A stretch of DNA of 64,000 bases from Anthropogastromicrobium sp052273485. GTDB taxonomy: Bacteria > Bacillota > Clostridia > Lachnospirales > Lachnospiraceae. Positions 1-7,428 of this stretch are shown piece by piece. The notes under the pieces are model-generated. The model had not been told where the DNA came from, did not search any database, and saw only the letters and a list, made by a program, of their open reading frames with translations. The first letter of the stretch is position 1. Every line of letters starts with the position of its first letter. The position numbers were made by a program, and so were the translations under genes. The DNA is taken from contig DAVZID010000010.1 in assembly GCA_052273485.1 (NCBI GenBank), positions 1 to 64,000 of the forward strand, in the 5' to 3' direction.

Positions 1-71
1 CTGGCATTCAAAGGAAACTTTGCATGCTCGGCCATTCAATGACCGAGTTGTTGACATTATTACAAAAATAA
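1..71 (+). CDS. 3' end of an unidentified upstream gene (partial)
   Basis: An open frame enters from the left edge (frame beginning at base 3) and stops with TAA at 69-71. The 22 visible residues end in LGHSMTELLTLLQK, which reads like an ordinary amphipathic C-terminal helix. There is too little to name a family. It lies upstream of and in the same direction as the Gfo/Idh oxidoreductase, so it may belong to the same transcription unit. Part of its end (bases 33-48) is repeated exactly at 113-128. Confidence 0.45.
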   Translation, partial: GIQRKLCMLGHSMTELLTLLQK

Positions 72-97
72 TAAGCAATTTATGGAGGAGTATGATG

Positions 98-136
98 CGT
101 GACCTACTCGGACATTCAATGACCGAGTAGGTCACG
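98..136 (+). repeat. Perfect 14 bp inverted repeat upstream of the Gfo/Idh gene
   Basis: Arms 98-111 (CGTGACCTACTCGG) and 123-136 are perfectly complementary, with an 11-base loop at 112-122. The loop and inner stem repeat the sequence at 26-48 in the end of the preceding gene; 16 bases are identical. No U-run follows, so a simple intrinsic terminator is unlikely. The hairpin ends 8 bases before the AGGAGG ribosome site of the next gene (about 145-150), which could influence its translation, or it may be an operator. Confidence 0.6.
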
Positions 137-156
137 TTTCGGATAGGAGGATCCTT

Positions 157-1179
157 ATGAAAAAATTTCGTTTTGCCATTTTGGGGGCAGGTCATATTGC
201 CAGGCAGTTTTGTGATGCCGTATCGCGAATTGATGGATGCGAGGTATGTGCAGTTGCCAGTAAAAGTCTTGCGCGAGCAGAAAACTTTGCAAAAGAGAAT
301 GGTGTTGAAAGCTATTATGATGATTATGAGATGTTGTTGGAGAAGGAAAAACCAGATTGTGCCTATATTGCAGTGACAACAAATGATCATCACCGCTTGA
401 GTGTGCTCTGCGTAAATCACAGCGTACCAGTTTTATGTGAGAAAGCGATGTTTCAAAATTCAGAGGAAGCGAAGAACTTGTATGCGCTAGCGAGTGAGAA
501 AAAGATTTTTGTCATGGAAGCTTTGTGGAGTCGGTATCTTCCTGCTGTGCAACAGGCAAAAAGATGGGTGGAACAAGAAAAGATCGGAATGCCAACCGTT
601 TTGCAGTGTAATATTGGATTTGTAGCGCCAGATGACAAAGAAAATCGGTATTTCAATCCGAAGTTGGGAGGTGGCGCGGCAAAGGATATCACGGTCTATG
701 CATATGAAATCACGACGTTTATTTTAAACCAGGCAATTAAAAATATGTCCGTGTCGGCAACTTGGAGCGATACAGGTGTCGATGTTACAGACCATGTTGC
801 CATTTGCTTTGAAGATACATTTGCTGATTTGCTGACAAGCTTTGTTGCACAGTTAGAGGAGCAGATGGTAATTTATGGCCGATTTGGAAAAATCGTTCTT
901 CCCCATCCTCACTATGCATCAGAGGCATATTTGTATGGAAATGACGGGGAATTAAAAGAGCATTTTGTAGATCAAGAAACAAAAAATGGTTTTGTCTATG
1001 AGATTCGGGATGCAATTCGTTGTATTCAAGCAGGAAAATTGGAAAGTGATGTTGTGCCGTGGAAGGATACACTGGCATGCGCAAAGTTGTTTGATAAGAT
1101 CAATGCGTCTTGCATGGATGCCATTGGTGTGGAAAATGTGGAGGAAAATGAAAAGTATAGCTTCATATTGTCCTGCTGA
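157..1179 (+). CDS. Gfo/Idh/MocA family NAD(P)-dependent oxidoreductase
   Basis: The 340-residue protein has the N-terminal dinucleotide-binding glycine motif GAGHIARQF (residues about 10-18), a Rossmann half to about residue 120, and the family's substrate-site segment, here EKAMFQN in place of the usual EKP. The C-terminal alpha/beta half follows, with EALWSRYLP near residue 125. Members oxidise or reduce sugars, inositols or sugar acids, or act as dihydrodiol dehydrogenases. The exact substrate cannot be read from sequence. The ATG at 157 has AGGAGG 7-8 bases upstream. Its neighbour is a DUF4038 glycosidase, which suggests a role in using plant glycans. It is cytoplasmic, with no signal peptide. 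Confidence 0.88.
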   Translation: MKKFRFAILGAGHIARQFCDAVSRIDGCEVCAVASKSLARAENFAKENGVESYYDDYEMLLEKEKPDCAYIAVTTNDHHRLSVLCVNHSVPVLCEKAMFQNSEEAKNLYALASEKKIFVMEALWSRYLPAVQQAKRWVEQEKIGMPTVLQCNIGFVAPDDKENRYFNPKLGGGAAKDITVYAYEITTFILNQAIKNMSVSATWSDTGVDVTDHVAICFEDTFADLLTSFVAQLEEQMVIYGRFGKIVLPHPHYASEAYLYGNDGELKEHFVDQETKNGFVYEIRDAIRCIQAGKLESDVVPWKDTLACAKLFDKINASCMDAIGVENVEENEKYSFILSC

Positions 1180-1387
1180 TGAGCCATATATCAGGAGTGA
1201 CGCTGTTTCAGATTGGTCTTGGAACACCTGCTTCAAATAATTTTGTGTGTTGGATATTTTTTCTGGTTGAGCAGAAAGAGAAAATAGAAAATTTACATAT
1301 TTCTCTAAGAAAAATCAAAAGACAAAGGAAAGCATCCATGGTACACTGAAACCAACATCATAATATTTAGGAGGATTCAAATTTATC

Positions 1388-2713
1388 ATGGAAACGATCA
1401 CGACAAAATTTGACAATTTCGGCAATCTGTCAATCAGCGAAAACCGACGCTATTTAATGGAGGGAGATAAGCCATTTTTCTGGCTGGGCGATACGGCTTG
1501 GCTGATGCTTTTGAAATTAGATGAGGACGAGATTTATACTTATCTGAGAAACCGTAAAGAAAAAGGCTACAACGTGATTCAGACGGTACTAATTCAGTCT
1601 CCACAAGATGTAGAATCTTCTTTGGCTCCTGGAAGAAAAGATGTGAAAAAATCAGAGTACTGGAAATTTGTTGATCGCGTTTTGAATATGGCAGAGCAGA
1701 TGGGACTATACATTGGTTTGCTTCCTGCCTGGGGATCTCTGGTTAAATCCAATATATTAAATATGGAAACAATGCGTATCTATGCGAATTTCTTAGGAAA
1801 ACGCTATCAGAATCGCAAAAACTTGATTTGGATCTTGGGAGGAGATGTGCGCGGTGATGTCGGCTATGATGTATTCTGCATGGAAGGTGAGATTCTAAAG
1901 TCGTATAATCCAGAGAGAATTATCGCATATCATCCGTTTGGACGTACATCATCTTCTCTGTGGTTTCACAATGAGCCGTGGCTTGATATGAATCTGTTTC
2001 AGTCAGGACACAGAAGATACGATCAGGCTTCTCTTGGCGAGTGGGATGATAATGCCGAGAAGGAAACCTTCTTTGGCGAGGACAATTGGAAATATGTGGA
2101 TAGAGATCTTTCCTATGACATTGTAAAACCAACTCTTGATGCAGAGCCTTCTTATGAAGGCATTCCACAGGGACTCCATAATCTGAGAAATCCATACTGG
2201 GAGGAGTGGGATGTCCGCCGCTATGCGTATTGGTCTGTGTTTGCCGGAGCGGCAGGTCATACCTATGGAAGCAACTCAATTATGCAGTTTTACGATGATT
2301 TCAGTAAACCGGGTGCCTATGGTGTGCGTGAGCTTTGGCAGGATGCAATGCACCATCCAGGTTGTGCACAGCTTAAATATCTGAAAGATTTGATGGAGAG
2401 TGTGGATTTCATCAATGGAAAAGCCGATGACAGTCTGCTTTTGTTTGGTCAGAAGGAACGCTACCATCGAATTGCTGTGTTTGCAGGCGAGGATTATATT
2501 CTCTGCTATGATTACATGGGAGATGAGTTTTTGTTGGATCTTCGACGATTCCAAAATATGGCACTTGATGCATGGTGGATGGATCCTAGAAATAATAGTC
2601 TTAGCTATATTACGACGATCAAGGGACAAGAAAAATTGCTTGCTAGCCCGGTTGCAAGAAAAGAGAAAGCAAATGATTGGGTGTTGATTTTGAAAAAGGC
2701 AGAGTCACGATAA
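1388..2713 (+). CDS. DUF4038 / GH140-like (apiosidase-like) glycoside hydrolase
   Basis: The 441-residue protein opens with the DUF4038 signature: an ENRRYLMEGDKPFFWLGDTAW stretch, then helical residues and a KGYNVIQTVL strand of a TIM barrel. Further barrel motifs are NLIWILGGDVRGD (about 148-160), TLDAEPSYEGIP (about 237-248) and FAGAAGHTYGSNSIMQFYDD (about 285-305). The last ~90 residues form the small beta domain usual in this family. Characterised GH140 enzymes cut apiose-containing side chains of rhamnogalacturonan-II; whether this one does is inference. There is no signal peptide, so it should act on imported oligosaccharides. AGGAGG lies at 1369-1374, a rather long 13 bases before the ATG. 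Confidence 0.85.
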   Translation: METITTKFDNFGNLSISENRRYLMEGDKPFFWLGDTAWLMLLKLDEDEIYTYLRNRKEKGYNVIQTVLIQSPQDVESSLAPGRKDVKKSEYWKFVDRVLNMAEQMGLYIGLLPAWGSLVKSNILNMETMRIYANFLGKRYQNRKNLIWILGGDVRGDVGYDVFCMEGEILKSYNPERIIAYHPFGRTSSSLWFHNEPWLDMNLFQSGHRRYDQASLGEWDDNAEKETFFGEDNWKYVDRDLSYDIVKPTLDAEPSYEGIPQGLHNLRNPYWEEWDVRRYAYWSVFAGAAGHTYGSNSIMQFYDDFSKPGAYGVRELWQDAMHHPGCAQLKYLKDLMESVDFINGKADDSLLLFGQKERYHRIAVFAGEDYILCYDYMGDEFLLDLRRFQNMALDAWWMDPRNNSLSYITTIKGQEKLLASPVARKEKANDWVLILKKAESR

Positions 2714-2744
2714 AGATACGATAAAATAATCAAGAGGAAAAATT

Positions 2745-2846
2745 ATGGAGAAGCAAATTGAAATCAGAAGAGCTGAAGAAAAAGATATCAAAAAAGTAAT
2801 GGATCTGTTGTCACAGGTTCTTGAAATTGACGTAAGCGTAGTTTGA
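2745..2846 (+). pseudogene. N-terminal fragment of a GNAT acetyltransferase
   Basis: A 33-codon frame starts at an ATG with AAGAGG upstream. It encodes IEIRRAEEKDIKKVMDLLSQ, the typical first strand and helix of GNAT N-acetyltransferases. It then stops at TGA, whereas the family is about 140-170 residues long. The acetyl-CoA binding motif is absent, so it cannot be active. It lies in a scar that also holds a CoA-disulfide reductase fragment on the other strand. Confidence 0.7.
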
Positions 2847-2863
2847 TAATCTTGCAAATAAAT

Positions 2864-2910
2864 CAGCCGATCGGAGTGTACCGCATATTACAATACACTC
2901 TGGTCGGCTG
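2864..2910. repeat. Imperfect 16 bp inverted repeat in the scar region
   Basis: Arms 2864-2879 and 2895-2910 pair over 16 bases with only two non-Watson-Crick positions, around a 15-base loop. The right arm covers the last codons and the stop of the minus-strand rhodanese remnant. It may be a bidirectional transcription end between the two convergent gene fragments, or a leftover end of a mobile sequence. It lacks a clear T-tract. Confidence 0.5.
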
Positions 2911-3460
2911 TGCGTTTATAAATCCATTCCACAAGCTGTTTCTTTCTCAACAAGGCTTCTGTCATCATTACGGCTTCATAAAAACGAAATCCTCCGGCAA
3001 AATTATAGGCATCATAGCCATTTTGTGACAATATACGTGTCGCAATGTAGCTTCGAAGTCCACTTTGGCATATTACGTATACGGGCTTATCTTTTTCAAT
3101 TTCTGATAAATGATCTCTGAGCTCATCAACAGGAATGTTTTTAAAGCCTTCAATATGACTGTGTTCATATTCAGAAATAGTACGCACATCAAGAAGTGTT
3201 GCATTTGAATCCTGCAAAATTGATGTAAGATCACTTAAATGCCACTGCTTTAAGACTCCATTTGCAATATCACCAATCATAAAACCTGCCATGTTAACAG
3301 GGTCTTTAGCAGAAGAGTATGGCGGTGCATAAGCTAAATCTAAGTCCTGTAGCGAAGTTGCCTTAAGATTTGCATGAATGGCTGTTGATAACACGTCAAT
3401 TCGTTTGTCAACGCCTTCGTAGCCTATAATTTGGGCGCCTAGCAAACGATATGATATCTT
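2888..3460 (-). pseudogene. C-terminal remnant of CoA-disulfide reductase with rhodanese domain
   Basis: Reading leftward from about 3460, the frame encodes LLGAQIIGYEGVDKRIDVLS and AYAPPYSSAKDPVNMAGF. This is the dimerisation domain of CoA-disulfide reductases. A complete rhodanese domain follows with ATLLDVRTISEYEHSHIEG and active-site loop VICQSGLRS (Cys present). The whole FAD/NAD-binding N-terminus (about 300 residues in the family) is missing, and homology begins exactly where tyrA stops. The open frame continues upstream to 3646, but that part is tyrA read in another frame. A separate rhodanese could still be made from an internal Met (for example in MAGFMIGD), so residual function is possible. 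It could be transcribed by read-through from tyrA. Confidence 0.78.
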
Positions 3461-3461
3461 A

Positions 3462-4565
3462 TTATTTTTTTTGATAAACCGGATAATGATGGTACTCAAG
3501 GCATTCTGTCGCTTTTTCACAGGAAGCCTGATCATGGAACTCAATTTTGATTGTACCGGCCATATGCTCGCGGTTGTGGTTGATTCCGATATTTTTGATG
3601 CTGACATTCTCAAATGCAAGCAGCGTAGCGATAACGGAGATCGCACCCGGTTGGTCTGGAATATCGCAGCAAATCGCGTACTCTGGATTCATGGTAGCAC
3701 TGCCGCGTTTATCGCTGATCGAGCTGCGGTAATTGCCGGATCGTTCGAAACAATCATAGATATCCTTGTGATTATCGGTTTTTAGATCGGTGATGGTCTG
3801 ATCAATTGCCTTTTTGTAATCTTCCAATAAGGAAATGATATTGTCTTTGTTCGTGAATAAAATTTGCTCCCACATAACAGGAGAGGAAGATGCAATTCTT
3901 GTGATATCCTTAAAGCCGCCTGCGGCAATTTTTTTCATTGTGCCGTCAGGAAAATCAGACTGAGCAACAAGATTTACTAAGGATGATGCAATCACGTGCG
4001 GTACATGACTGATTGCTGCAACTGCATAGTCATGATTTTTATAGTCAAGTACAAGCGGAATCGCTGCCTGATCAGCGGCAAATTGAATCATTGTGTCGAG
4101 CTGATCTTTCGTTGTTTTTGAAGTTGGCGTGATTACATAATATGCATTCTCCAAAAGAGAAGCCTTTGAGCAGGCATATCCAGTGCGCTCAGATCCAGCC
4201 ATCGGATGACCGCCGACAAAGCAGTCCTCCATGTCAAGTGCGATTACAGTCTCGTGAATCGCTGTTTTTGTGCTGCCAACATCAGTAACGATACAGCCCG
4301 GTTTTAGAAATGGGCGAATGGCCTTTAAATAATCTTCATTAAAGGAAACCGGTGTACAAAGAATAATCATATCACATGCACGAAGGTTTTCGTCTACACC
4401 ATCCAAAATGATATCAACAATGCCGTCAGCCTTTGCTTCCTCGAGTGTGCTGCGCGTTCTCATATATGCCATGATCACGGTATCTGGATGAACCTGTTTT
4501 ATTTTGCGGGCAATGGAACCGCCGATCAGTCCCAGTCCGATAAATCCTATTGTCTTAAGCTTCAT
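3462..4565 (-). CDS. tyrA: Prephenate dehydrogenase with ACT domain
   Basis: The 367-residue enzyme begins with the NAD(P)-binding motif GFIGLGLIGGSIARKI (about residues 7-22). It has the prephenate-dehydrogenase landmarks VTDVGSTKTAIHE and GGHPMAGSERTGY, and the HVPHVIASSLV helix. The final ~75 residues (CDIPDQPGAISVIATLLA onward) form an ACT domain, consistent with feedback control by tyrosine. It oxidatively decarboxylates prephenate to 4-hydroxyphenylpyruvate. It has its own promoter and lies far from the DAHP synthase gene at 54-55 kb, so aromatic genes are dispersed in this genome. The ribosome site AAAGG lies just upstream of the ATG. Confidence 0.95.
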   Translation of the reverse strand: MKLKTIGFIGLGLIGGSIARKIKQVHPDTVIMAYMRTRSTLEEAKADGIVDIILDGVDENLRACDMIILCTPVSFNEDYLKAIRPFLKPGCIVTDVGSTKTAIHETVIALDMEDCFVGGHPMAGSERTGYACSKASLLENAYYVITPTSKTTKDQLDTMIQFAADQAAIPLVLDYKNHDYAVAAISHVPHVIASSLVNLVAQSDFPDGTMKKIAAGGFKDITRIASSSPVMWEQILFTNKDNIISLLEDYKKAIDQTITDLKTDNHKDIYDCFERSGNYRSSISDKRGSATMNPEYAICCDIPDQPGAISVIATLLAFENVSIKNIGINHNREHMAGTIKIEFHDQASCEKATECLEYHHYPVYQKK

Positions 4566-4582
4566 AAGTTTGCCTTTCCGTG

Positions 4583-4607
4583 CTCCGGCAGTATAGGAAA
4601 GCCGGAG
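4583..4607 (-). promoter_or_regulatory. Leader stem-loop of tyrA
   Basis: CTCCGGC and GCCGGAG form a perfect 7 bp stem with an 11-base loop between the predicted tyrA start site and its ribosome site. It may stabilise the transcript or control translation. There is no recognisable T-box or anti-terminator. Confidence 0.45.
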
Positions 4608-4618
4608 TGTCTGAACGT

Positions 4619-4647
4619 ATTGTAACGAAAGTGAAGAGGAAAGTCAA
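4619..4647 (-). promoter_or_regulatory. Predicted SigA promoter of tyrA
   Basis: On the minus strand TTGACT (4642-4647) is separated by exactly 17 bases from TACAAT (4619-4624). Transcription would start about 45 bases before the tyrA ATG. Confidence 0.75.
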
Positions 4648-4786
4648 GCTTTTTCACTTTAAAGCGCGAAATACATTGCTGTTCACAGGACTCTATAAGT
4701 ATGAAATTTATCGTCTCAGTTTACGAAGATAGCTAGCATGACGTGTGAACGGTAATAAAATTTTATATTAAAAGTGCGAAAAATAG

Positions 4787-4815
4787 TTGCAATTATTTGA
4801 AATATTTTATATAAT
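4787..4815 (+). promoter_or_regulatory. Predicted SigA promoter of the EF-G-like gene
   Basis: TTGCAA (4787-4792), 17 bases, then TATAAT (4810-4815). The leader is about 85 bases to the ATG at 4909, with a GGAGGA site at 4895-4900. It is divergent from the tyrA promoter; the ~140 bases between the two show nothing else recognisable. Confidence 0.8.
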
Positions 4816-4908
4816 ATCCCTATCAGATTCCAAGGGGTCTCAAAAAAGTATACTGCAAAAGAGACAAAAGAAACCTGGAAAGCAAAGAAAGATTGGAGGA
4901 CGTGACTT

Positions 4909-6987
4909 ATGAAGGTTTATGAAACTGGGAACATCCGTAACGTTGTCGTAATGGGACATGGCGGATGTGGTAAGACAACACTTGTTGAGGCTATTGCCTA
5001 CCAGACCGGTATTACGGCTAGGATGGGAAAGGTGACGGACGGAAATACCATCAGCGATTACGATAAGGAAGAGCAGAAGCGTCAGTTTTCCATTTCGACC
5101 AGCGTAGTTCCGGTCGAGTTCGAGGACATCAAGATTAATTTCTTAGACACACCTGGATATTTTGACTTCGTAGGAGAAGTAGAGGAGGCATGCCACGCAG
5201 CAGGTGCCGCTGTTATCGTGATCAACGGCAAGGCTGGTGTAGAGGTTGGTACATTAAAGGCATGGGAGCTTTGCGAGAAGTATAAGCTGCCGAGACTGTT
5301 TTTTGTAACGGGCATGGATGATGATCAGGCCAGCTATCGTAAGATCGTTCTTGAGTTAAACGATCGTTTTGGACGTAAGGTAGCGCCGTTCCATGTGCCG
5401 ATCCGTGAGAATGAAAAGTTCGTCGGCTTCGTCAATGTTGTAAAGATGAAGGGCCGCCGTTTTATCAATGATACAAGCGAATATGAAGAGTGCGAGATTC
5501 CGGATTACATGGATAAGCACTTAAACATCAGCCGTGATGCACTTGTTGAGGCCGTTGCCGATACGAGCGAGGAACTGATGGAGCGTTATTTTGCAGGTGA
5601 AGAATTTACTTATGAGGAAGTTTCTACTGCACTTAGAACCCACGTTATGGATTGCCAGATCGTGCCTGTACTAGTTGGATCTGGTATTCACAATCAGGGT
5701 ACTAGCATGTTGATGAATGTAATTAAGAAGTATTTCCCATCACCAGAGTATACGGTAAACAACGGAAAAGAAACCTCCACTGGCGAGCTTGTCATGGTTA
5801 AGTGTGATCAGAATAAGCATCTGTCTGCAAAGGTATTCAAGACGGTAGTGGATCCATTTATCGGAAAGTATTCTCTGATTAAGATTGTAACTGGTACATT
5901 AAAGGCTGGTGACATCATTTATAATGTAAATAAGGGTACAGAAGATCGTGCATCCAAGCTATATCTGATGCGCGGCAAGGAGACCATTGAGGTTCCTGAG
6001 CTTCACGCAGGTGATATCGGTGCACTCGCGAAGATCGACAAGATCTCCACAGGCGATACCATTTCCACAAAGGGCGCAACCCTCATTTATGATGGACCGC
6101 AGGTAAGCAAGCCATATACATGCAAGGCATACCGTGCAAAGAATAAGTCCGATGAGGATAAGATCAATGGCGCACTCGCACGTATGGTAGAGGAAGATCA
6201 GACGCTTCGTCTTGAGAACGATGTAGAGAATCATCAGACGTTAATTTATGGTATTGGCGATCAGCAGCTTGACGTTGTCGCAAGCCGCATCCTAAATCGT
6301 TATAAGGTTGAGATCGAGCTGTACCGTCCGAAGGTAGCATACCGCGAGACTCTTAGAAAGAAAGTTCAGGTACAGGGTAAGTATAAGAAGCAGACCGGTG
6401 GTAGCGGTCAGTACGGCGATGTACATATGATCTTTGAGCCGTCAGGCGATCTCGATACCCCATATATCTTCGAGGAAAGAGTAGTCGGCGGCGCCGTTCC
6501 AAAGAACTACTTCCCGGCAGTTGAAAAGGGTATTCAGGAATCTGTTCAGAAGGGTACACTTGCAGGTTATCCGGTCGTTGGCTTAAAGGCAACACTCGTT
6601 GATGGTTCCTATCATCCGGTTGACTCCTCTGAGCTTGCATTCAAGATGGCAGCAATTCTTGCTTATAAGAAGGGCTTTGCAGAGGCAAATCCGACCATCT
6701 TAGAGCCGATCGTATCTGTTTCCATCACCGTGCCGGATGATCTTGTCGGTGATGTTATGGGTGATCTGAACAAGCGTCGCGGCAGAGTGCTCGGTATGGA
6801 TCACGTAGCAGGTGGTAAGCAGATGGTAACCGCAGATGTGCCGATGGCAGAGATGTATGGTTATTCCACCGATCTTCGTGCAATGTCTGGTGGTATGGGC
6901 GAGTTCTCCTATGAGTTTGCAAGATATGAGCAGGCTCCGCAGGATGTCCAGAAGAAGATTATTGAGGCAGCTGAGAAGGAAGATTAA
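4909..6987 (+). CDS. Elongation factor G-like GTPase (EF-G paralogue)
   Basis: The 692-residue protein has the complete EF-G layout. A G domain carries P-loop MGHGGCGKTT (about 15-24) and G3 box DTPGYFDF (about 80-87), followed by domain II, then domains III-V. Domain IV carries GGSGQYGDV and domain V VLGMDHVAGGKQ and MYGYSTDLRAMSGGMGEF. The G3 box has Tyr where translocating EF-G has the catalytic His (DTPGH). Such EF-G-like paralogues (FusA2 type) are widespread and are distinct from canonical fusA, which normally sits next to rpsL/rpsG/tuf. The role of this group is unsettled: ribosome-associated but probably not the main translocase. It is a single-gene unit with its own promoter and terminator. 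Confidence 0.9.
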   Translation: MKVYETGNIRNVVVMGHGGCGKTTLVEAIAYQTGITARMGKVTDGNTISDYDKEEQKRQFSISTSVVPVEFEDIKINFLDTPGYFDFVGEVEEACHAAGAAVIVINGKAGVEVGTLKAWELCEKYKLPRLFFVTGMDDDQASYRKIVLELNDRFGRKVAPFHVPIRENEKFVGFVNVVKMKGRRFINDTSEYEECEIPDYMDKHLNISRDALVEAVADTSEELMERYFAGEEFTYEEVSTALRTHVMDCQIVPVLVGSGIHNQGTSMLMNVIKKYFPSPEYTVNNGKETSTGELVMVKCDQNKHLSAKVFKTVVDPFIGKYSLIKIVTGTLKAGDIIYNVNKGTEDRASKLYLMRGKETIEVPELHAGDIGALAKIDKISTGDTISTKGATLIYDGPQVSKPYTCKAYRAKNKSDEDKINGALARMVEEDQTLRLENDVENHQTLIYGIGDQQLDVVASRILNRYKVEIELYRPKVAYRETLRKKVQVQGKYKKQTGGSGQYGDVHMIFEPSGDLDTPYIFEERVVGGAVPKNYFPAVEKGIQESVQKGTLAGYPVVGLKATLVDGSYHPVDSSELAFKMAAILAYKKGFAEANPTILEPIVSVSITVPDDLVGDVMGDLNKRRGRVLGMDHVAGGKQMVTADVPMAEMYGYSTDLRAMSGGMGEFSYEFARYEQAPQDVQKKIIEAAEKED

Positions 6988-7046
6988 AAGTGATCAATTA
7001 TCAGGAGCCGAAGCCATCGCTTAAGTTCCGTCCGATAAAAAGAAAG

Positions 7047-7072
7047 AGGGGGTTGACAAGCCCCCTTTTTTT
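7047..7072 (+). terminator. Intrinsic terminator of the EF-G-like gene
   Basis: AGGGGG / CCCCCT stem (7047-7052 with 7061-7066), 8-base loop, then a run of T to 7072. The loop itself contains TTGACA, used below as a possible -35 element. Confidence 0.85.
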
Positions 7073-7082
7073 ATGCTATTGT
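7053..7082 (+). promoter_or_regulatory. Possible promoter of the T-box-leuS unit, overlapping the terminator
   Basis: TTGACA (7053-7058) lies in the loop of the preceding terminator. After 18 bases comes TATTGT (7077-7082). It is placed about 60 bases before the first T-box stem. The -10 is weak, so this is tentative. Confidence 0.4.
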
Positions 7083-7134
7083 AAACAGCGTAAAAAGCAT
7101 CAAGTTTGGCGTAAAAGGATCGCGCTTATTGATG

Positions 7135-7395
7135 CAAAACGCGATGATAAGGAATAGTAAGCAGGGGAGAGCTACAGAGAGCTGCCGGTCGGTGAAAGGC
7201 AGCAGCTTGAAACTACCGAACTGGCCTTAGAGCACCGGCAGGGAAACGTATTTATCTAAAAGACGGAGTAGTTGGCGGCGGGTATTCCCGTTACAGAAGA
7301 TTGAGGGCAAAGCAGGCATCTGCTTTGAAGTAGAGTGGTACCGCGAAGTCTTTTCGTCTCTATACAAAGAGAAAGAAAGGGCTCTTTTTTTTCCA
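7135..7395 (+). promoter_or_regulatory. Leucine-specific T-box riboswitch
   Basis: The leader has the conserved T-box parts in order. They are the stem I start with GCGATGATAAGGAATAGTA, the AGAGAGCTGCCGGTCGGTG segment, and the specifier region CGAACTGGCCTTAGAGC, in which CTG (7221-7223, Leu) sits in the specifier position. The T-box itself is TAGAGTGGTACCGCG (7331-7345), and a terminator helix in about 7351-7392 ends in an eight-T run. Uncharged tRNA-Leu would pair with the specifier and the T-box bulge and favour the anti-terminator, switching on leuS. The usual GGGTGGAACC is replaced by GAGTGGTACC, as in many natural members. Confidence 0.93.
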
Positions 7396-7428
7396 GAAAA
7401 GAGACCCGGAAAGGAAACACAAAACACA

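Noticed and set aside
98..136. Hairpin before the Gfo/Idh gene as an intrinsic terminator
   Set aside because: No T-run follows the stem; only GTTTC is present.
3462..3646. N-terminal 60 residues of the long frame ending in the rhodanese remnant
   Set aside because: This part is tyrA read in another frame and has no similarity to CoA-disulfide reductase.
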